Assembly (NCBI RefSeq): GCF_949987515.2
Contig: NC_082687.1
Coordinates: 23,544,148-23,608,147 of the forward strand
DNA: 64,000 nt
Direction of reading: 5' to 3'
From: Delphinus delphis
Taxonomy: Eukaryota; Chordata; Mammalia; Artiodactyla; Delphinidae
Shown here in pieces: positions 38,096-49,444 of this stretch (position 1 is the stretch's first letter; every line of letters starts with the position of its first letter). The notes under the pieces are model-generated. The model did no database searches and was not told the origin of the DNA. It was given only the letters and a program-made list of their open reading frames with translations. The translations under genes were made by a program, and so were the position numbers.

Positions 38096-40560
38096 AAACA
38101 TTAACCACTATTTTCTCCCTGGGTCTTCCTACTTCCTTCCTCTCCCTACCTCATTTAAGGACACGGTCAGACCTGGCCACAGGGAAGGAAGCAGGGAAAA
38201 AAGAAATTTCTGGGTTTGTGTCCCACTGATGAAATTTCCAGAGTGATTTTAAAAATGAGATCAAAGTGAGGAAAGACTAACAAAGGGTCCCCCCTTGGGG
38301 CAGGGTGGAGAGAGGAGTAGGAAGGAGCCGTGCTGAGCCAAGAGACATCAGTGGAGCCGAACAGCGTGTTTCTCCACCCGTTTTAGGGCAGAAGCCTGGG
38401 GAGGGAGCGAGATCCCTGAGAGGTGTGGGGTCTGAACAGGCATCTGCCTGATGTTGACTGCACAGAGCTCCAGGGAGACGTAAGACCCCAGAGGAGCTCT
38501 CTGAAGATGGGTCTGAGCAGAGAAGCACCGGAACATCACAAATACTCTTAATCTCAGGTTGGCAAGAAGGAAGCCGAATAACTCCTGGGCCTCCCACGCA
38601 CAGCATGGGAGTATTCGAGAAATTTACAGGACCTAAAGGGACCGTGCAGACCCTTTAGAAATGAAGGACATCTTAGCGGCAATCTCTACACAAAAGCAAC
38701 TAGAGCGGTGGATGCTGCCTAGACAAATCATTCAAGGAATAGGTGGACCCTCTCCCAACATCTGGCCACTATTTATACCCTCTAAAGTTTAGACAACTTG
38801 AAGATTAACCCTACTGGACTATAAGCTTCTGGATGGCAGAGATGCCAAAAAACTTCATACTGACTAAATCGTGTTTCCTAGAAGGAAATTCCTGTTCTTA
38901 AACTGGAGTCTCCTAGAGGTATATTCCTCTAAGCCAACCCACTGATACCTTGAAGCCTGGGTTACTACACATGGAGCTCTGGGGGAAAAAAAAACTACTT
39001 TATCCCACTGTAGAGAGAAAAGGCCCCCTGGTGGCTCTGTGGAACAGGGGCTGCTGAAGGGGTATCTAGGAGCCACGTCTCACCTCATCATGATTGTGCT
39101 TTCAGTATGGACAGTAGGCCATGGAGCTCTTTGCGATGATGACCATCTCAACTAGGCCTCAGAGCTCCTAATTCTGCAATGGTGGAAGTGGACTAAGGGT
39201 CTTCGTTGAATGTTCTCTACCTTTCTATACTGTTGTTAATGTATGTGTTTCTATCAATTTACTGAAATTTTATATTTAGGTATCTAAGTGCAGGGATAAA
39301 AGGGAAAAAAGAAGGCTCTTTGTTGGAATACATTAGTGCTTACATTTATATGACCTTAAATGACCATGAAAAAATGTGTAAAAGAAATCCTGCGAAAGTA
39401 TGCACAGGTTATAATAGTTTCATACTTCGCTACAAAACTGCATATGCTTGTGCAATAATTGCATGAAAATTCTTAAGGTATGAAATAAGAGGATAAAACA
39501 TTGACTAGAAAGCAGTACCATTTTTGGAAATTGCCAAGCAGTGTACAGATTTTAAACATCCTAACTTTGTTTTTATTGACTCAGAATGGCTCACAATTAT
39601 AATAAGATAGTAACTATGGTTTTTGTTTCGGCCTTTGCTCATTGCCAACTTTTTGTCATGCAATTAACAATCTGAAGATCATTAATCCCTTATCCAGGAA
39701 TTCAAAGATGTAACTGTTTCCAGATAAATATATCATTTTTCACTGAGGAAATCTCTGGACTTAACATTCTCATAAAAAAAGGAAAGAAAAGAGAACCACA
39801 ATAAAACATATGGCTAAACCATTAGCTATAATTTGTGCAAAATAATTTTGACAATGAACATAGGTAGACATTGGGTTCTGGAAATCACAGTTTTTACATC
39901 AGGGGGTTTGGAAGTCTGAGGTGAAAGGCCTGACATTCACAAGCATCTCAATGGCAACAAAACACTGTCAGCGTCTCCGTGGGCACTTTCCAGCCTTGCA
40001 CCTTGGATTCTAATTGCTATTTAGATTTGGCATCTCCTTTTCTCTCATGCTTCCCGAGCTCGGCTGTTCGTAGATTTATAGATCGAGCAATACCAAGGTC
40101 TTTAGTGGCTTTGTCTTTGGTGCTGTCTGGATCAGCATTTTTATCAAACAGTTTGGAAGAAGGTGGAGGTGAGGGAGAAGGTTGCTCCCCGGTGACCAGG
40201 TGAGGCCAATGAAGCAACCAAGGTCATTCACTCATGTAGACAAGAGTACTTCTAGGCTGAGTCCTCTATCAGGATGACCGGATTCTCCCAACTTCCTTTC
40301 TGTCTTACTGAAATTTGTATCTGTAGTTGCCCCCAGTTCTAGTTATTCCATTTGGTTTGCAATTCAGGTTTGTCCCGGGCTACAGATTTCTGACACCCCC
40401 ATCTCAGTACCTTTTACAAAAATATCTGTGGCCAGCTCAGCTGTCTGACCACAGTCCAGCCTTCTAGATATTGTGCAACATCTGATACCCAATTGAGACC
40501 CCAGTCACTGACTGAGTATGCCCCCAGATTGAGTTTCAGACAAGCCTAATCATGCTAGGG
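38096..40560. other. 2.5-kb gap without recognised features
   Basis: The longest stretch in the intergenic part without an obvious repeat. Frames on the minus strand at 38277-38606 (107-109 codons) and 40017-40217 (66 codons, lysine- and serine-rich) have no motif or splice-site context that I could support as an exon. Regulatory or fossil sequence is possible; sequence alone does not decide. Confidence 0.5.
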
Positions 40561-40569
40561 TACAAGAGA

Positions 40570-40910
40570 GCAAAGTCTTCACATCTGTGGATGACCTGAA
40601 GCTAGGAGAGATGGCGAATATGAAGACTTTTAAAAGCTCTTGAGTGTTTTGGAAGCCTGGTTCAAGAGCAACAAAATGAGATTTAACAGCCGTGAGTTTG
40701 AATTCCAAATACCATCTCATAAATATAGATGATGGAAAAAATGCCTTGACTGTTTTATGTGAAAAGACCGGGCTGTTTTTGTTGATCATAAGTTCAGTGT
40801 GATATGACTTAGCTGCTCTAAAAGCTAATCCTCTTGTGGGCTGCATTAACAGGATTGCGTCCAAATCACGCAAGGCAATAATCTCTGCAGGCGCACCTTC
40901 AACTGGTCAG
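40570..40910 (+). pseudogene. CR1/L3-type LINE reverse-transcriptase fossil
   Basis: Three consecutive frame-shifted pieces in the sense direction match the C-terminal half of CR1-like reverse transcriptases in the right order: FTSVDDLKLGEMANMK at 40577 (the F-x-D-D active-site zone), LEAWFKSNKMRFNSREFEF at about 40637, and KDRAVFVDHKFSV followed by ALKANPLVGCINRIASKSRK at about 40763-40880. The family precedent is L3/CR1 in mammals, whose copies are extremely old. Stops and at least three frameshifts make it a clear fossil. No name beyond CR1-like can be assigned with confidence. Confidence 0.65.
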
Positions 40911-41585
40911 GCAACAGCTGACTACTCTGTTGTGACCGTCGTTCTACAAGGGGATCATTAACAACCACAGACAATTCTGGGGAAGCAGAACCGGGTGCAG
41001 AGGTCTGCGCTCTCCATGGCACAGAAAATTGTTGGGCCGACTGTTTAGCCTGAGCAGTGGCTCTCTAACTGTTGAAACTCTTGGTTCCACAGAAAACTCA
41101 GCAGGCTTAGGCAAGAGGGGGTCATGAATCCTAACGATATAGACAGGACTGCCACTCAGATCAGATACATAGGTATGGCTGAACTAGTTTTTTATCTCTG
41201 GCATCTGCTCTGATTCATTGGTTCCCATAGAGTACTGGCTTTAAATATTTTGAACATCACCCCTGGAAACAGGAGTGCCTCAGAGAATCCAGGGCTAGAA
41301 TACAGCTGAGCTTTAGGAAGGGCTAGAGCCAGGAAACGGAATGTCACTGGAAGGCTGGCAGTATTGGCTCTCTTCTCCTCCCGTCTGCTTCATTCGTCTT
41401 TGTCTGTATGAGACAGCTTTCTCTAATCCCTAATCCACTTGCCAGAAACTGGCTTTCTCTCGATTCCAGCTCCAAGTTCCCAAAAGGACTTGGGTTAGCA
41501 TGGGATGCCTACCCCATCCCTATCAACTGTGGCCAAGTGCAGGGAGTACATTAGACAAACATGGCTGCAAGAAACCCACCCCTAT
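40911..41585. other. Gap without recognised features
   Basis: May include more degenerate CR1/L3 sequence at its left; otherwise nothing supported. Confidence 0.4.
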
Positions 41586-41586
41586 G

Positions 41587-41717
41587 GGGAATTCCCTGGC
41601 GGTCCAGTGGTTAGGACTCCATGCTTTCCCTGCCAGGGCCTGGGTTTGATTCCTGGTCGGGGAATTGAGAACCCCCAAACCCCGGGGCGCGGCCAAAAAA
41701 AAAAACAAAAAAAACCA
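41587..41717 (+). mobile_element. Short CHR-type SINE with A-rich tail
   Basis: gaattccctggcggtccagt head, B box GGTTTGATTCC, ending gcgcggccaaaaaaaaaaac. This is the tRNA-proximal part only, a typical short old subtype. Confidence 0.85.
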
Positions 41718-42069
41718 TCCCCTGTGATTGAGATGGGGATGATTAAGTAGGTCATTCTGTGGCGGGAAAATACCCAAAACCTTTTGTATCACTTTCTTAA
41801 CTTTCTTTGATGTCATAAGCCCCTTTGAAAAGTTGGAGAAACATGTTTTACTCTATACAAAAATACACACAAATTTTGTTTAGACTTTCAAGAGATTCCT
41901 AGAACCTTGGAATATATCCACGAACCGCACAGTAAGATACCCTGACCTAGAGATGAAATACTTAGGGGAGAAAATATGAGTGTCTTCCTTCAAATAGCTG
42001 AAGAATTGCTGGAGAAGAATATTAAAATTATGTAAACGCATGCATAGGAAAAAGATTAGAATGCTATAT
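41718..42069. other. Gap without recognised features
   Basis: No repeat hallmark or supported gene. Confidence 0.45.
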
Positions 42070-42082
42070 AAAACTGAAAACG

Positions 42083-42405
42083 GTGCTTCCCTGGTGGTGC
42101 AGCAGGTGAGAATCTGCCTGCTAATGCAGGGGACACGGGTTCGAGCCCTGGTCTGGGAGGATCCCACATGCCGCGGAGCAACTAGGCCCGTGAGCCACAA
42201 CTACTGAGCCTGCGTGTCTGGAGCCTGTGCTCCGCCACAAGAGAGGCCGTGATAGTGAGAGGCCCGCGCACCGCGGTGAAGAGTGGCCCCCGCTTGCCAC
42301 AACTAGAGAAAGCCCCCGCACAGAAATGAAGACCCGACACAGCAAAAATAAATTAATTAATTAATAAACTCTTACACCCAACATCTTCTAAAAAAAAACC
42401 AACAA
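42083..42405 (+). mobile_element. CHR-type SINE, hybrid short/long form
   Basis: gtgcttccctggtggtgcag head, B box GGTTCGAGCCC, the gatagtgagaggcccgcgca block of the short form, then the long-form agagtggcccccgcttgcca tail. Exact 13-bp target duplication aaaactgaaaacg at 42070-42082 and 42406-42418. The mixture of blocks suggests an intermediate subfamily. Confidence 0.93.
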
Positions 42406-42529
42406 AAAACTGAAAACGTGGTTCCCTTTGGAGATAGTGTAATGGGTGATTCTTTTTTGTGTGTTTCCCAATTATCCTGCCAGGGATATCTATGGTTAGT
42501 TTTATAATCACGTAAAGCATACTTTTTAA

Positions 42530-42852
42530 AATAAATTTATTTGTTTATTTGTTTGTTTTTATTTTTGGCTGTGTTGGGTTTTCGTTGCTGCGCGTGGGCT
42601 TTCTCTAGTTGCAGCGAGCGGGGGCTACTCTTCGTTGCGGTGCGCGGGCTTCTCATTGCGGTGGCTCCTCTTGTTGCAGAGCACGGGCTCTAGGCGTGTG
42701 GGCTACAGTAGTTGTGGTGCGCGGGTTCAGTAGTTGTGGCGCACGGGCTTAGTTGCTCCGCGGCATGTGGGATCTTCCCGGACCAGGGCTCGAAACCGTG
42801 TCCCCTGCATTGACAGGCAGATTCTTAACCACTGCGCCACCAGGGAAGCCCC
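42530..42852 (-). mobile_element. CHR-type SINE, long form, minus strand
   Basis: A TTTATTTGTTTATTTG tail, tttggctgtgttgggttttc, ending caccagggaagcccc. An imperfect target duplication, cgtaaagcat near 42512-42521 and tgtaaagcat near 42854-42863, flanks it. Confidence 0.92.
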
Positions 42853-43079
42853 ATGTAAAGCATTTGTTAAAAAGAAACGTAATCAAAATTTCAAATGCTT
42901 CAGAGTTTAGAAGAGTGGGTAAAACTGGTAAGAACGGAGATTTTGACTCAATGGTACTGGTGGCCTTAGGAGTAATCACAATGTCCCTGAATCGATCCTT
43001 GCCCTCCCGTAATCTGTTCTCAGAGCAAAAGCCACTTGTGTTAACACATAAGTCAGAGTATTTCTCTCTGCTCAGAACC

Positions 43080-43335
43080 CAGCAAGGGCTCCCCGATTCA
43101 CTCAGAGCAAGGGCCAAAATAAGGCTATAAGTCTCCACGTGACCTGTCCCATGTTGTGCCCCCATCTCATCTCCGACAGCTGTCCTCCAGCTCATTCTGA
43201 TTCCTCGTTCCCCACATTTCGTCACTTCCTGAAGTCTCTGCACATGACATGTTCCCAGTGAGGCCCACTGAGTTTTAAATTGCATACCTCACCACTGCTG
43301 TCACTCTCCATGGCTCTTGCCCTACTCTCTTTCTT
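43080..43335 (+). mobile_element. L2 LINE fragment, part 1
   Basis: Sense L2-like text: cagcaagggctccccgattc, cctgtcccatgttgtgcccc, tcacttcctgaagtctctgc. Interrupted by an L1 end and SINE at 43340-43665 and resumed at 43666. Confidence 0.65.
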
Positions 43336-43368
43336 CCTTTCTTTTTTTTTTTAAATAATTAATTAGGG

Positions 43369-43480
43369 ACTTCCCTGGCGGTCCAGTGGTTAAGAGTGCT
43401 TCCACTGCAGGGGGCATGGGTTCCATCCCTGGGCAGGGAACTAAGATCCCACATGCTGCATGGCCCCCCCACAAAAAAAT
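43369..43480 (+). mobile_element. Short CHR-type SINE
   Basis: gggacttccctggcggtcca head, GGTTCCATCCC in place of the B box, ending with a C run and A7. It is nested in the 3' T run of the L1 end. Confidence 0.82.
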
Positions 43481-43665
43481 TTTAATTGACTAATTTTTAA
43501 TTGAAGTACAGTTGATCTACAATGCTGTTTCAGTTTCAGGTATACAGCAAAGTAATTCAGTGACATATCTATCTATCTATCTATATCTATGTATATCTTT
43601 CTCAGATTCTCTTCCATTATAGGTTATTCCAAGGTATCAAAGATGTGGTATATGTCTACAATGGA
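43481..43665 (-). mobile_element. L1 3'-end fragment, minus strand
   Basis: Text taattgaagtacagttgatc, then atacagcaaagtaattcagt, then a (ATCT)n run at 43567-43590 and ttccattataggttattcca, an L1 3' UTR in reverse. It is nested in the L2 copy. Confidence 0.75.
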
Positions 43666-43910
43666 CCTACTTGCTTTCTTTTTTCTCATAGGACTTATCA
43701 CCTTCTAAAATACTATGTAAAATTTTTATCGTCTGTTTCTCCTCACTGGAATGTAAGCTCCATGAAGACAGAGGATTTTGTCTTTTCTTTCTTTCTTTTT
43801 TTTTTTTTTTGTCTGGTTTGCTTAATCCCAAGCACCCAGTGCCTGGCTAAGAGTGGACACTCAACAGACATTTGCTGGAGGAAGGGAGGGAGGGAAAAAA
43901 AGACTTGCAG
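43666..43910 (+). mobile_element. L2 LINE fragment, part 2 (3' end)
   Basis: aggacttatcaccttctaaa, cactggaatgtaagctccat, then cagtgcctggctaagagtgg and actcaacagacatttgctgg: the well-known end of L2. Confidence 0.82.
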
Positions 43911-44870
43911 GGGTCAAGCAGAGACAGAATGGTTCTCTCATAGAAGGAGTTCCTGATATGGGGGAGAAGCCTGGACAACTTTGAAGTTTCCTTGCAAATG
44001 TGAGAGTCTACATGATAGGACTCTTCCCTTCCACCACCATAACCCAGATTTTTACTTACTTAGATTACTTGCTGATTGTCTTAGACAGGAATCGTTTGGA
44101 TGCAAGGAAGAGAAACCACTCAGGTTACATTAAATACAAAGCAAAGTTTTAATTTAACGCATGGAATCTCATGGATTCCAAGGGCAAGAACTCCAGGGTG
44201 GCCCCTTGAGGAGCTGAAACCAGGATTGTCTCTGCCTTTCTGGTACTTCATGAGATTTAATCTCTCCCTCAGCAGACATCTCATTTCTCCTTCCTGGAGA
44301 GCTACAAGACCTCCCAGCTCCAGGGCCCATCACTAACTAATTAAAGTCTGTCTCAAATCCAAATTCTTCAAGAGTGAATCTGATTGGCTTATCAATTGTT
44401 TTCCCATTCAAGTGGTACTGTCAGCTGTCAACGGAGGCAAGAGCATCAGAGAGTGCAACCATGACCAAAGAATCCACCCTGGTGGGCTTGGGAAGGGAAG
44501 CAGTTCTCAGAGAAGCAACACATGAGCTGAACAGGCAAATTGGCTAGCACTCCAAGGCACCACCCCACTGGAATCTAACTGCACTAACATTCTCAACAAT
44601 CTAATTTCATTTCCCCAGCAATTTCCTGTCTGGAAGAGGTTGCTGATTTCTTTGAAGCTAAAATCGGCACATCCCTCACTTATAAAAATAATAAACAGCT
44701 TTCTGAGAAACTTCTGAGGAAATTTTTCTACCACCTGGAAAAGCACAGTGAGAGGATTCATCTCCTAGAATAAGAGTTGCAGGGACTTTACCCTGAAGCA
44801 GAGCTGCAAAATGTCACAAAGTTCTGCACCACGAACACAGATGTACATAAAATTGCTTTTTATAACAAGA
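43911..44870. other. Gap, possibly old LTR-like repeat, not assigned
   Basis: Text such as caggaatcgtttggatgcaa ggaagagaaacc around 44090 resembles a common ancient mammalian repeat, but I could not fix the family. No gene is supported. Confidence 0.35.
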
Positions 44871-45950
44871 TTTTTTTAAAAATTGAAGCATAACACAAAT
44901 ACACAAATGTGCACAAATCATAAGTGTTCAGCTGGATGAATTTCCAAAGGAAACACACCCTCGTAGCCAGCACCCAAATCGAGAAATCAGCATCATCGTC
45001 CTACTTCCCACCTCCCCTCTGTCTGCCCCACCGCCCCCAAACACACACTAGCTCCTGACTTCCATAGATTAGTTTTGCCTAAGTTTAAAGTCTTTGGTCC
45101 TTTTTTTCCTACTGGGTTGGCCATCTTGTTTTGTTTTATTTTTAAAGCAACTTTATTGAGGTATGATTGACATGCAATAAAGTATACACATTTAAAGTGC
45201 ACAGTTTGATAAATTGAGGTATATGTACATATCATGAAACCATCACCACCATCAAGCCCTCCCAGCCCCAGACAACCACTGATCCATCATTGGCTGGATC
45301 AAGGATATCATTATCAATTGTTTATCTTTCTAGAATTTTATATAAATGGAATCACATAGTACATTTTTGTCTGGCTTCTTTCACTCAAAATAATTATTTT
45401 GAGATTCATCCATGTCAGTACATGGATTTTCTTTTTATTGCTAAGTAGTAACCCGTTGTATGGATATACTATCCTTTGTTTATCCATTAACCTGTTGATG
45501 GGCATTTGAGTTGTTTCCAGTTTGGGGCTATTTAAAATAAAGGGGTTAAGAACATTTGCGCACAAGTCTTTGAGTGAACATATGATTTCATTTATCCCAG
45601 GTATTTAGGAGTGGAATGTCTGGGTTATATGTTATGTGTATGTTTAACTTCACAAGAAGCTGCCAATACGTCTTCCATCATACATTCTCACAAGCGGTGT
45701 ATGAGAGTTTCAGCTGCTCAATCTTCTAACTCTTGGCATAATCAACCTTTTCAATTTTATGCATTCTAATAGGTGTGTGGTGGTATCTCATTGTGATTTT
45801 AATCTGTGTTTCCCTAATGACTAACGATTTTGAGCACATACATGTTTTGCTATGGCTTATTTGCCATCTGTATGTCTTTTTCAGTTGTGTGCATAAAAAT
45901 CTTCTGCCCATGTTTTAATTAGGTTGTTTGTTTTCTTATTATTAAGTTTT

Positions 45951-46322
45951 TTTTAAAGAATTAACTTTTTTTAATAGATTTTTAAAAATTTATTTATTTT
46001 TGGCTGCGTTGGGTCTTCATTGCTGCACGTAGGCTTTCTCTAGTTGCGGCGAGCAGGAGCTATTCTTCGTTGCGGTGCGCAGGCTTCTCATTGCGGTGGT
46101 TTCTCTTCTTGCGGAGCATGGGCTCTAGGCGCACCGGCTTCAGTAGTTGTGGCATGTGAGCTCAGTAGTTGTGGCTCGCGGGCTCTAGAGTGCAGGCTCA
46201 GTAGTTGTGGCACATGGGCTTAGTTGCTCCACGGCATGTGGGATCTTCCTGCACCATGGCTCGAACCCGTGTCCCCTGCTTTGACAGGCAGATTCTTAAC
46301 CACTGTGCCACCAGGGAAGCCC
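45951..46322 (-). mobile_element. CHR-type SINE, long form, inserted in old L1
   Basis: A TTTATTTATTTTTGGCTGCG zone to caccagggaagccc. A 15-bp target duplication with one mismatch, ttattattaagtttt at 45936-45950 and ttattattaaatttt at 46323-46337, flanks it, with L1 text resuming. Confidence 0.93.
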
Positions 46323-46836
46323 TTATTATTAAATTTTGATAGTGCTTTATTTATTCTGGAGACAAATCCTTTATCAAATATGTGATTTGCAAATATTTTC
46401 TCCCTCATTTTGTGGCTTGTCTTTTCATTCTCTCAATGATGTCTTTCAAAGAGCAGAGATTCTTAATTTTGATAAAAGTCCAATTTATCATTTTTTTCTT
46501 TCATGGATCATGTTTTGAGCATCATATTTAAGAGATCTTTGCATAACTCAGTCACGCAGATTTTCTCCTATGCTTTCTTCCAGAAGTTTTCTTTTTATCA
46601 GGTTTTACTTTTCTATTTATAATCTATTGTGAGTACCCTTGTGCATGTGCCAAAGGTATGGACTGAATTTATTGCTGTTGTTTTTGCATTTTGATATCCA
46701 ATTGCTTCAGCATCAATTACTGAAAAGACTATCCTTTCTCCTTTGAATTGTCTGGGCACCTTTGTCAAAAATCAATTGACGATATATGTGTGAGTCTATT
46801 TCTGGACTCTATTCTGTTCCATTAATCCATTTGTCT

Positions 46837-47205
46837 ACTTTTTTTTCTTTTCCATTATAATTTATTATAAGATATTGAATATAGCTCCCTGTGCTATACA
46901 GTAGGACCTTGTTTATCTGTTTTATATATAGTAGTTTGTATCTGCTAGTCCCAAACTCCTAATTTATCCCTTTCTCCTTCTTCCCCTTTGGTAACCATAA
47001 ATTTGTGTTCTGTGTCTCTGAGTTTGTTTTTCTGTTTTGTAAATAAGTTCGTTTCATTTTTTTAGATTCCACATGTAAGTGATATCATATGATATTTGTC
47101 TTTCTCTGTCTGACTCACTTCACTTAGTATGATAATCTCTAGTTGCATCCATGTTGCTGCAAGGGGCAATATTTCATTCCTTTTTATGGCTGAGTAATAT
47201 TCCAT

Positions 47206-47264
<59 letters not shown>

Positions 47265-47452
47265 CACATCTTCTTTATCCATTCATCTGTCGATGGACAT
47301 TTAGGTTGCTTCCATGTCTTGGCCATTGTAAATAGTGCTGCTATGAATACTGGGGTGCATATCTTTTCGAATTAGAGTTTTCGTCTTTTCTGGATATATG
47401 CCCAGTGGTGGGATTACTGGATCATATGGTAACTCTATTTTTAGTTTTTTAA
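46837..47452 (-). mobile_element. Younger LINE-1 3' end nested in old L1
   Basis: Reverse L1 3' UTR (aatatagctccctgtgctat, agtaggaccttgtttatctg) followed by ORF2 C-terminus text, containing a (GT)n array. The 9-bp target duplication catttgtct lies at 46828-46836 and 47453-47461, with the older L1 continuing in register. Confidence 0.9.
47207..47254 (+). repeat. (GT)n microsatellite in L1
   Basis: About 23 GT units at the same position of ORF2 where the L1 at 9.6 kb has (CA)n on its sense strand. Confidence 0.95.
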
Positions 47453-47800
47453 CATTTGTCTCTCTTGATGCCAATACTACACTGTCTTTATTACAGTGGG
47501 TTTATATGTCTTGAAGTCAAGTAGTATAAGTTCTCTAACTTTGTTCTTTTTCAAAGTTGTTTTAGCTATTCTAGGTACTTTGCATTTCCATATGAATTTT
47601 AGAATCAGCTTATCAATTTTGCAAAGAAAAAAAAACCCAGCTTGCTGAGGTATTGATTGGTATTGTGTTAAACTTACAGATCATTCTGGGAGAAAACTGA
47701 TAACTTAATAATATTGTGTTCCCACTCATGAACTCAGTATATCTTACTTAGGTCTTTTTAAATTTCTCTGAGCGATACTGTGTCTTGAATCTATGGATTT

Positions 47801-49440
47801 ACAGTTGCAACAAATTTGAATATTTTTTGGCCATTATCTTTTCAAATACTTTTCTGTGCTCCCCACTTTGGAGACTCCAATTACATGCCTATAAGCCATT
47901 AGAACTGGTCTCATTTTCACTGATGCTCTGTGCATTCTTTCAATCTTTTTTTTCCCCCTCTCTGTTTCATATTTCTATGTGTTTAAATTCACTAAACTTT
48001 TCCTCTGTGATGTCTAATCCGCCATTAATTGCACGTAGTACTTTTTTTTTTTACGTAGTACATTTTTCATGTCAGTCATTATAATTTTCATCTCTAGAAG
48101 TTTGATTTAGGTCTTTATAATATCTTCCATGTCTCTACTTAACATGTTAAGTCATTCCTCTAGCTTATTGAACATATGAGATATAGCTATAACAACTCTT
48201 CTGTTTGCCAAATAATTTTACCATCTATATCATGTCTGGGTTGGCTCCAGTTGATTTTTCTCCTCATTGTGAGTTATACTTACCTGCCTCTTTGTAATTT
48301 TTGATCAATGTCAAATCAAGAATTTTTGATTATTAAATCAGATTTTATAAACAGTGGAAGAAGCATGGACTTAAAACAAGGCATGCTAATTAGGTTTTGT
48401 CAAATTTTACAAAATATGTGATATATATTTATACTAAAACTAGATAATCTTCAGATTTAGGAGAGCAGTCAGTTAATATTTTTAGCAGATTAAAAGAGTA
48501 TTAAATACTGGTACAAGTTGGAAATTGAGAAAACTGTGGGTAGAATTATAGAAAATGAGTTGGTGTTAGACATTTTTTTTTTCCTATGAATATACTGAGC
48601 TCTGATTTAGGACATAGTTAAGTTTCTTGGGAGCAGTTTGAACCTATAGGATCTTGTTATTAAGTTTTCTTAGGCAGAGTCACAGCAGCATTTAGTCTAG
48701 GGCTAATTTTTAATTTTGCCCACTACTAAGACAAAATCCTACAGTGCTTTGTGAATTATGATGTTTTTTGCTCTGGCTGAAAGAACAGGAGCTATTTCCA
48801 CCCTGAATGATTCCCTGGTGATTTTTTTTTTTTTTAGTTTTTTTTTTAATAAGTTTAAAAATATATATTTATTTATTTGGTTACACCAGGTCTTAGTTGC
48901 AGCACATGGACTCCTTAGTTGAGGCCAGCGGGCTTCTTAGTTGCAGCACGCATGTGGGATCTAGTTCCCTGACCAGGGATCAAACCTGGGCCTGCTGCAT
49001 TTGGGAGTATGGAGTCTTATCCACTGCACCACCAGGGGCCTTCCCTGGTGATTTTTTCCTGTTGTTCTTTCCAGTGACTCTTGTCCTAGTGTCAGGAAGT
49101 TTCTTCACCTCCATCTGCTGATTCAGCTGAAGACATGAGGGGACCACCTGAGTGGGGATGGCCAGAGCTCTCTCAGTGTAGCTCTTTCCTGTCTGGTCTA
49201 GTGTCCTGTGATCTCTAACTGCATTAGCCTCCCTGAATTCCCAGATCCACCTCCTCAATTCAGAGAGGACTGCAAGCACGCTGTGCTGTGACCCAGAAAG
49301 TAAGGCAGTAAACAAGCAGTGCTCTCCTTGTTTGTTTTACCTTGGGTGTTTCATATATTTTGTTCTTTTTAAAAAAGTTGTTTCAGTAAGGTGGGCAAAT
49401 CTATTCTCTTTCACTCCATCTTGGTTGAAAGCTGAAGTCT
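47801..49440 (-). mobile_element. Old LINE-1 5' region, minus strand
   Basis: Text gagactccaattacatgcct, ctctgtttcatatttctatg and tagaagtttgatttaggtct matches reverse 5' regions of old L1, and the segment ends with ctttcactccatcttggttg, the reverse of the L1 start. Together with 44.9-47.8 kb this looks like one L1 whose ORF1 and most of ORF2 are missing, or two adjacent copies. A SINE interrupts it at 48828-49040. Confidence 0.6.
48828..49040 (-). mobile_element. CHR-type SINE, minus strand, with self-like target duplication
   Basis: T run, ttacaccaggtcttagttgc, B-box reverse GGGATCAAACC, ending caccaccaggggcc. The exact 17-bp target duplication ttccctggtgatttttt is at 48811-48827 and 49041-49057. 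Confidence 0.9.
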
Positions 49441-49444
49441 TGGA

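Larger units (their letters stand above)
44875..47800 (-). mobile_element. Old LINE-1 (L1M), ORF2 C-terminus and 3' UTR, minus strand, with insertions
   Basis: Reverse L1 text through the 3' UTR (aagcaactttattgaggtatgattg) and ORF2 (gtatctcattgtgattttaatctg, tcaccttgtgcatgtgcca-like and ttttagaatcagcttatcaa zones). Heavily diverged. A SINE at 45951-46322 and a younger L1 at 46837-47452 lie inside it. The continuation at 47800-49440 is the 5' part of an L1 in the same orientation. Confidence 0.85.

Noticed and set aside
40017..40217. 66-codon minus-strand frame with an ordinary-looking hydrophilic composition
   Set aside because: No family recognised, no flanking splice sites judged convincing, and no neighbouring exon-like frames. 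It could be revisited with conservation data.
42749..43285. 178-codon minus-strand frame
   Set aside because: Its C-terminal part is SINE (AVVKNLPVNAGDT is a common SINE translation) and the rest is L2-like repeat.
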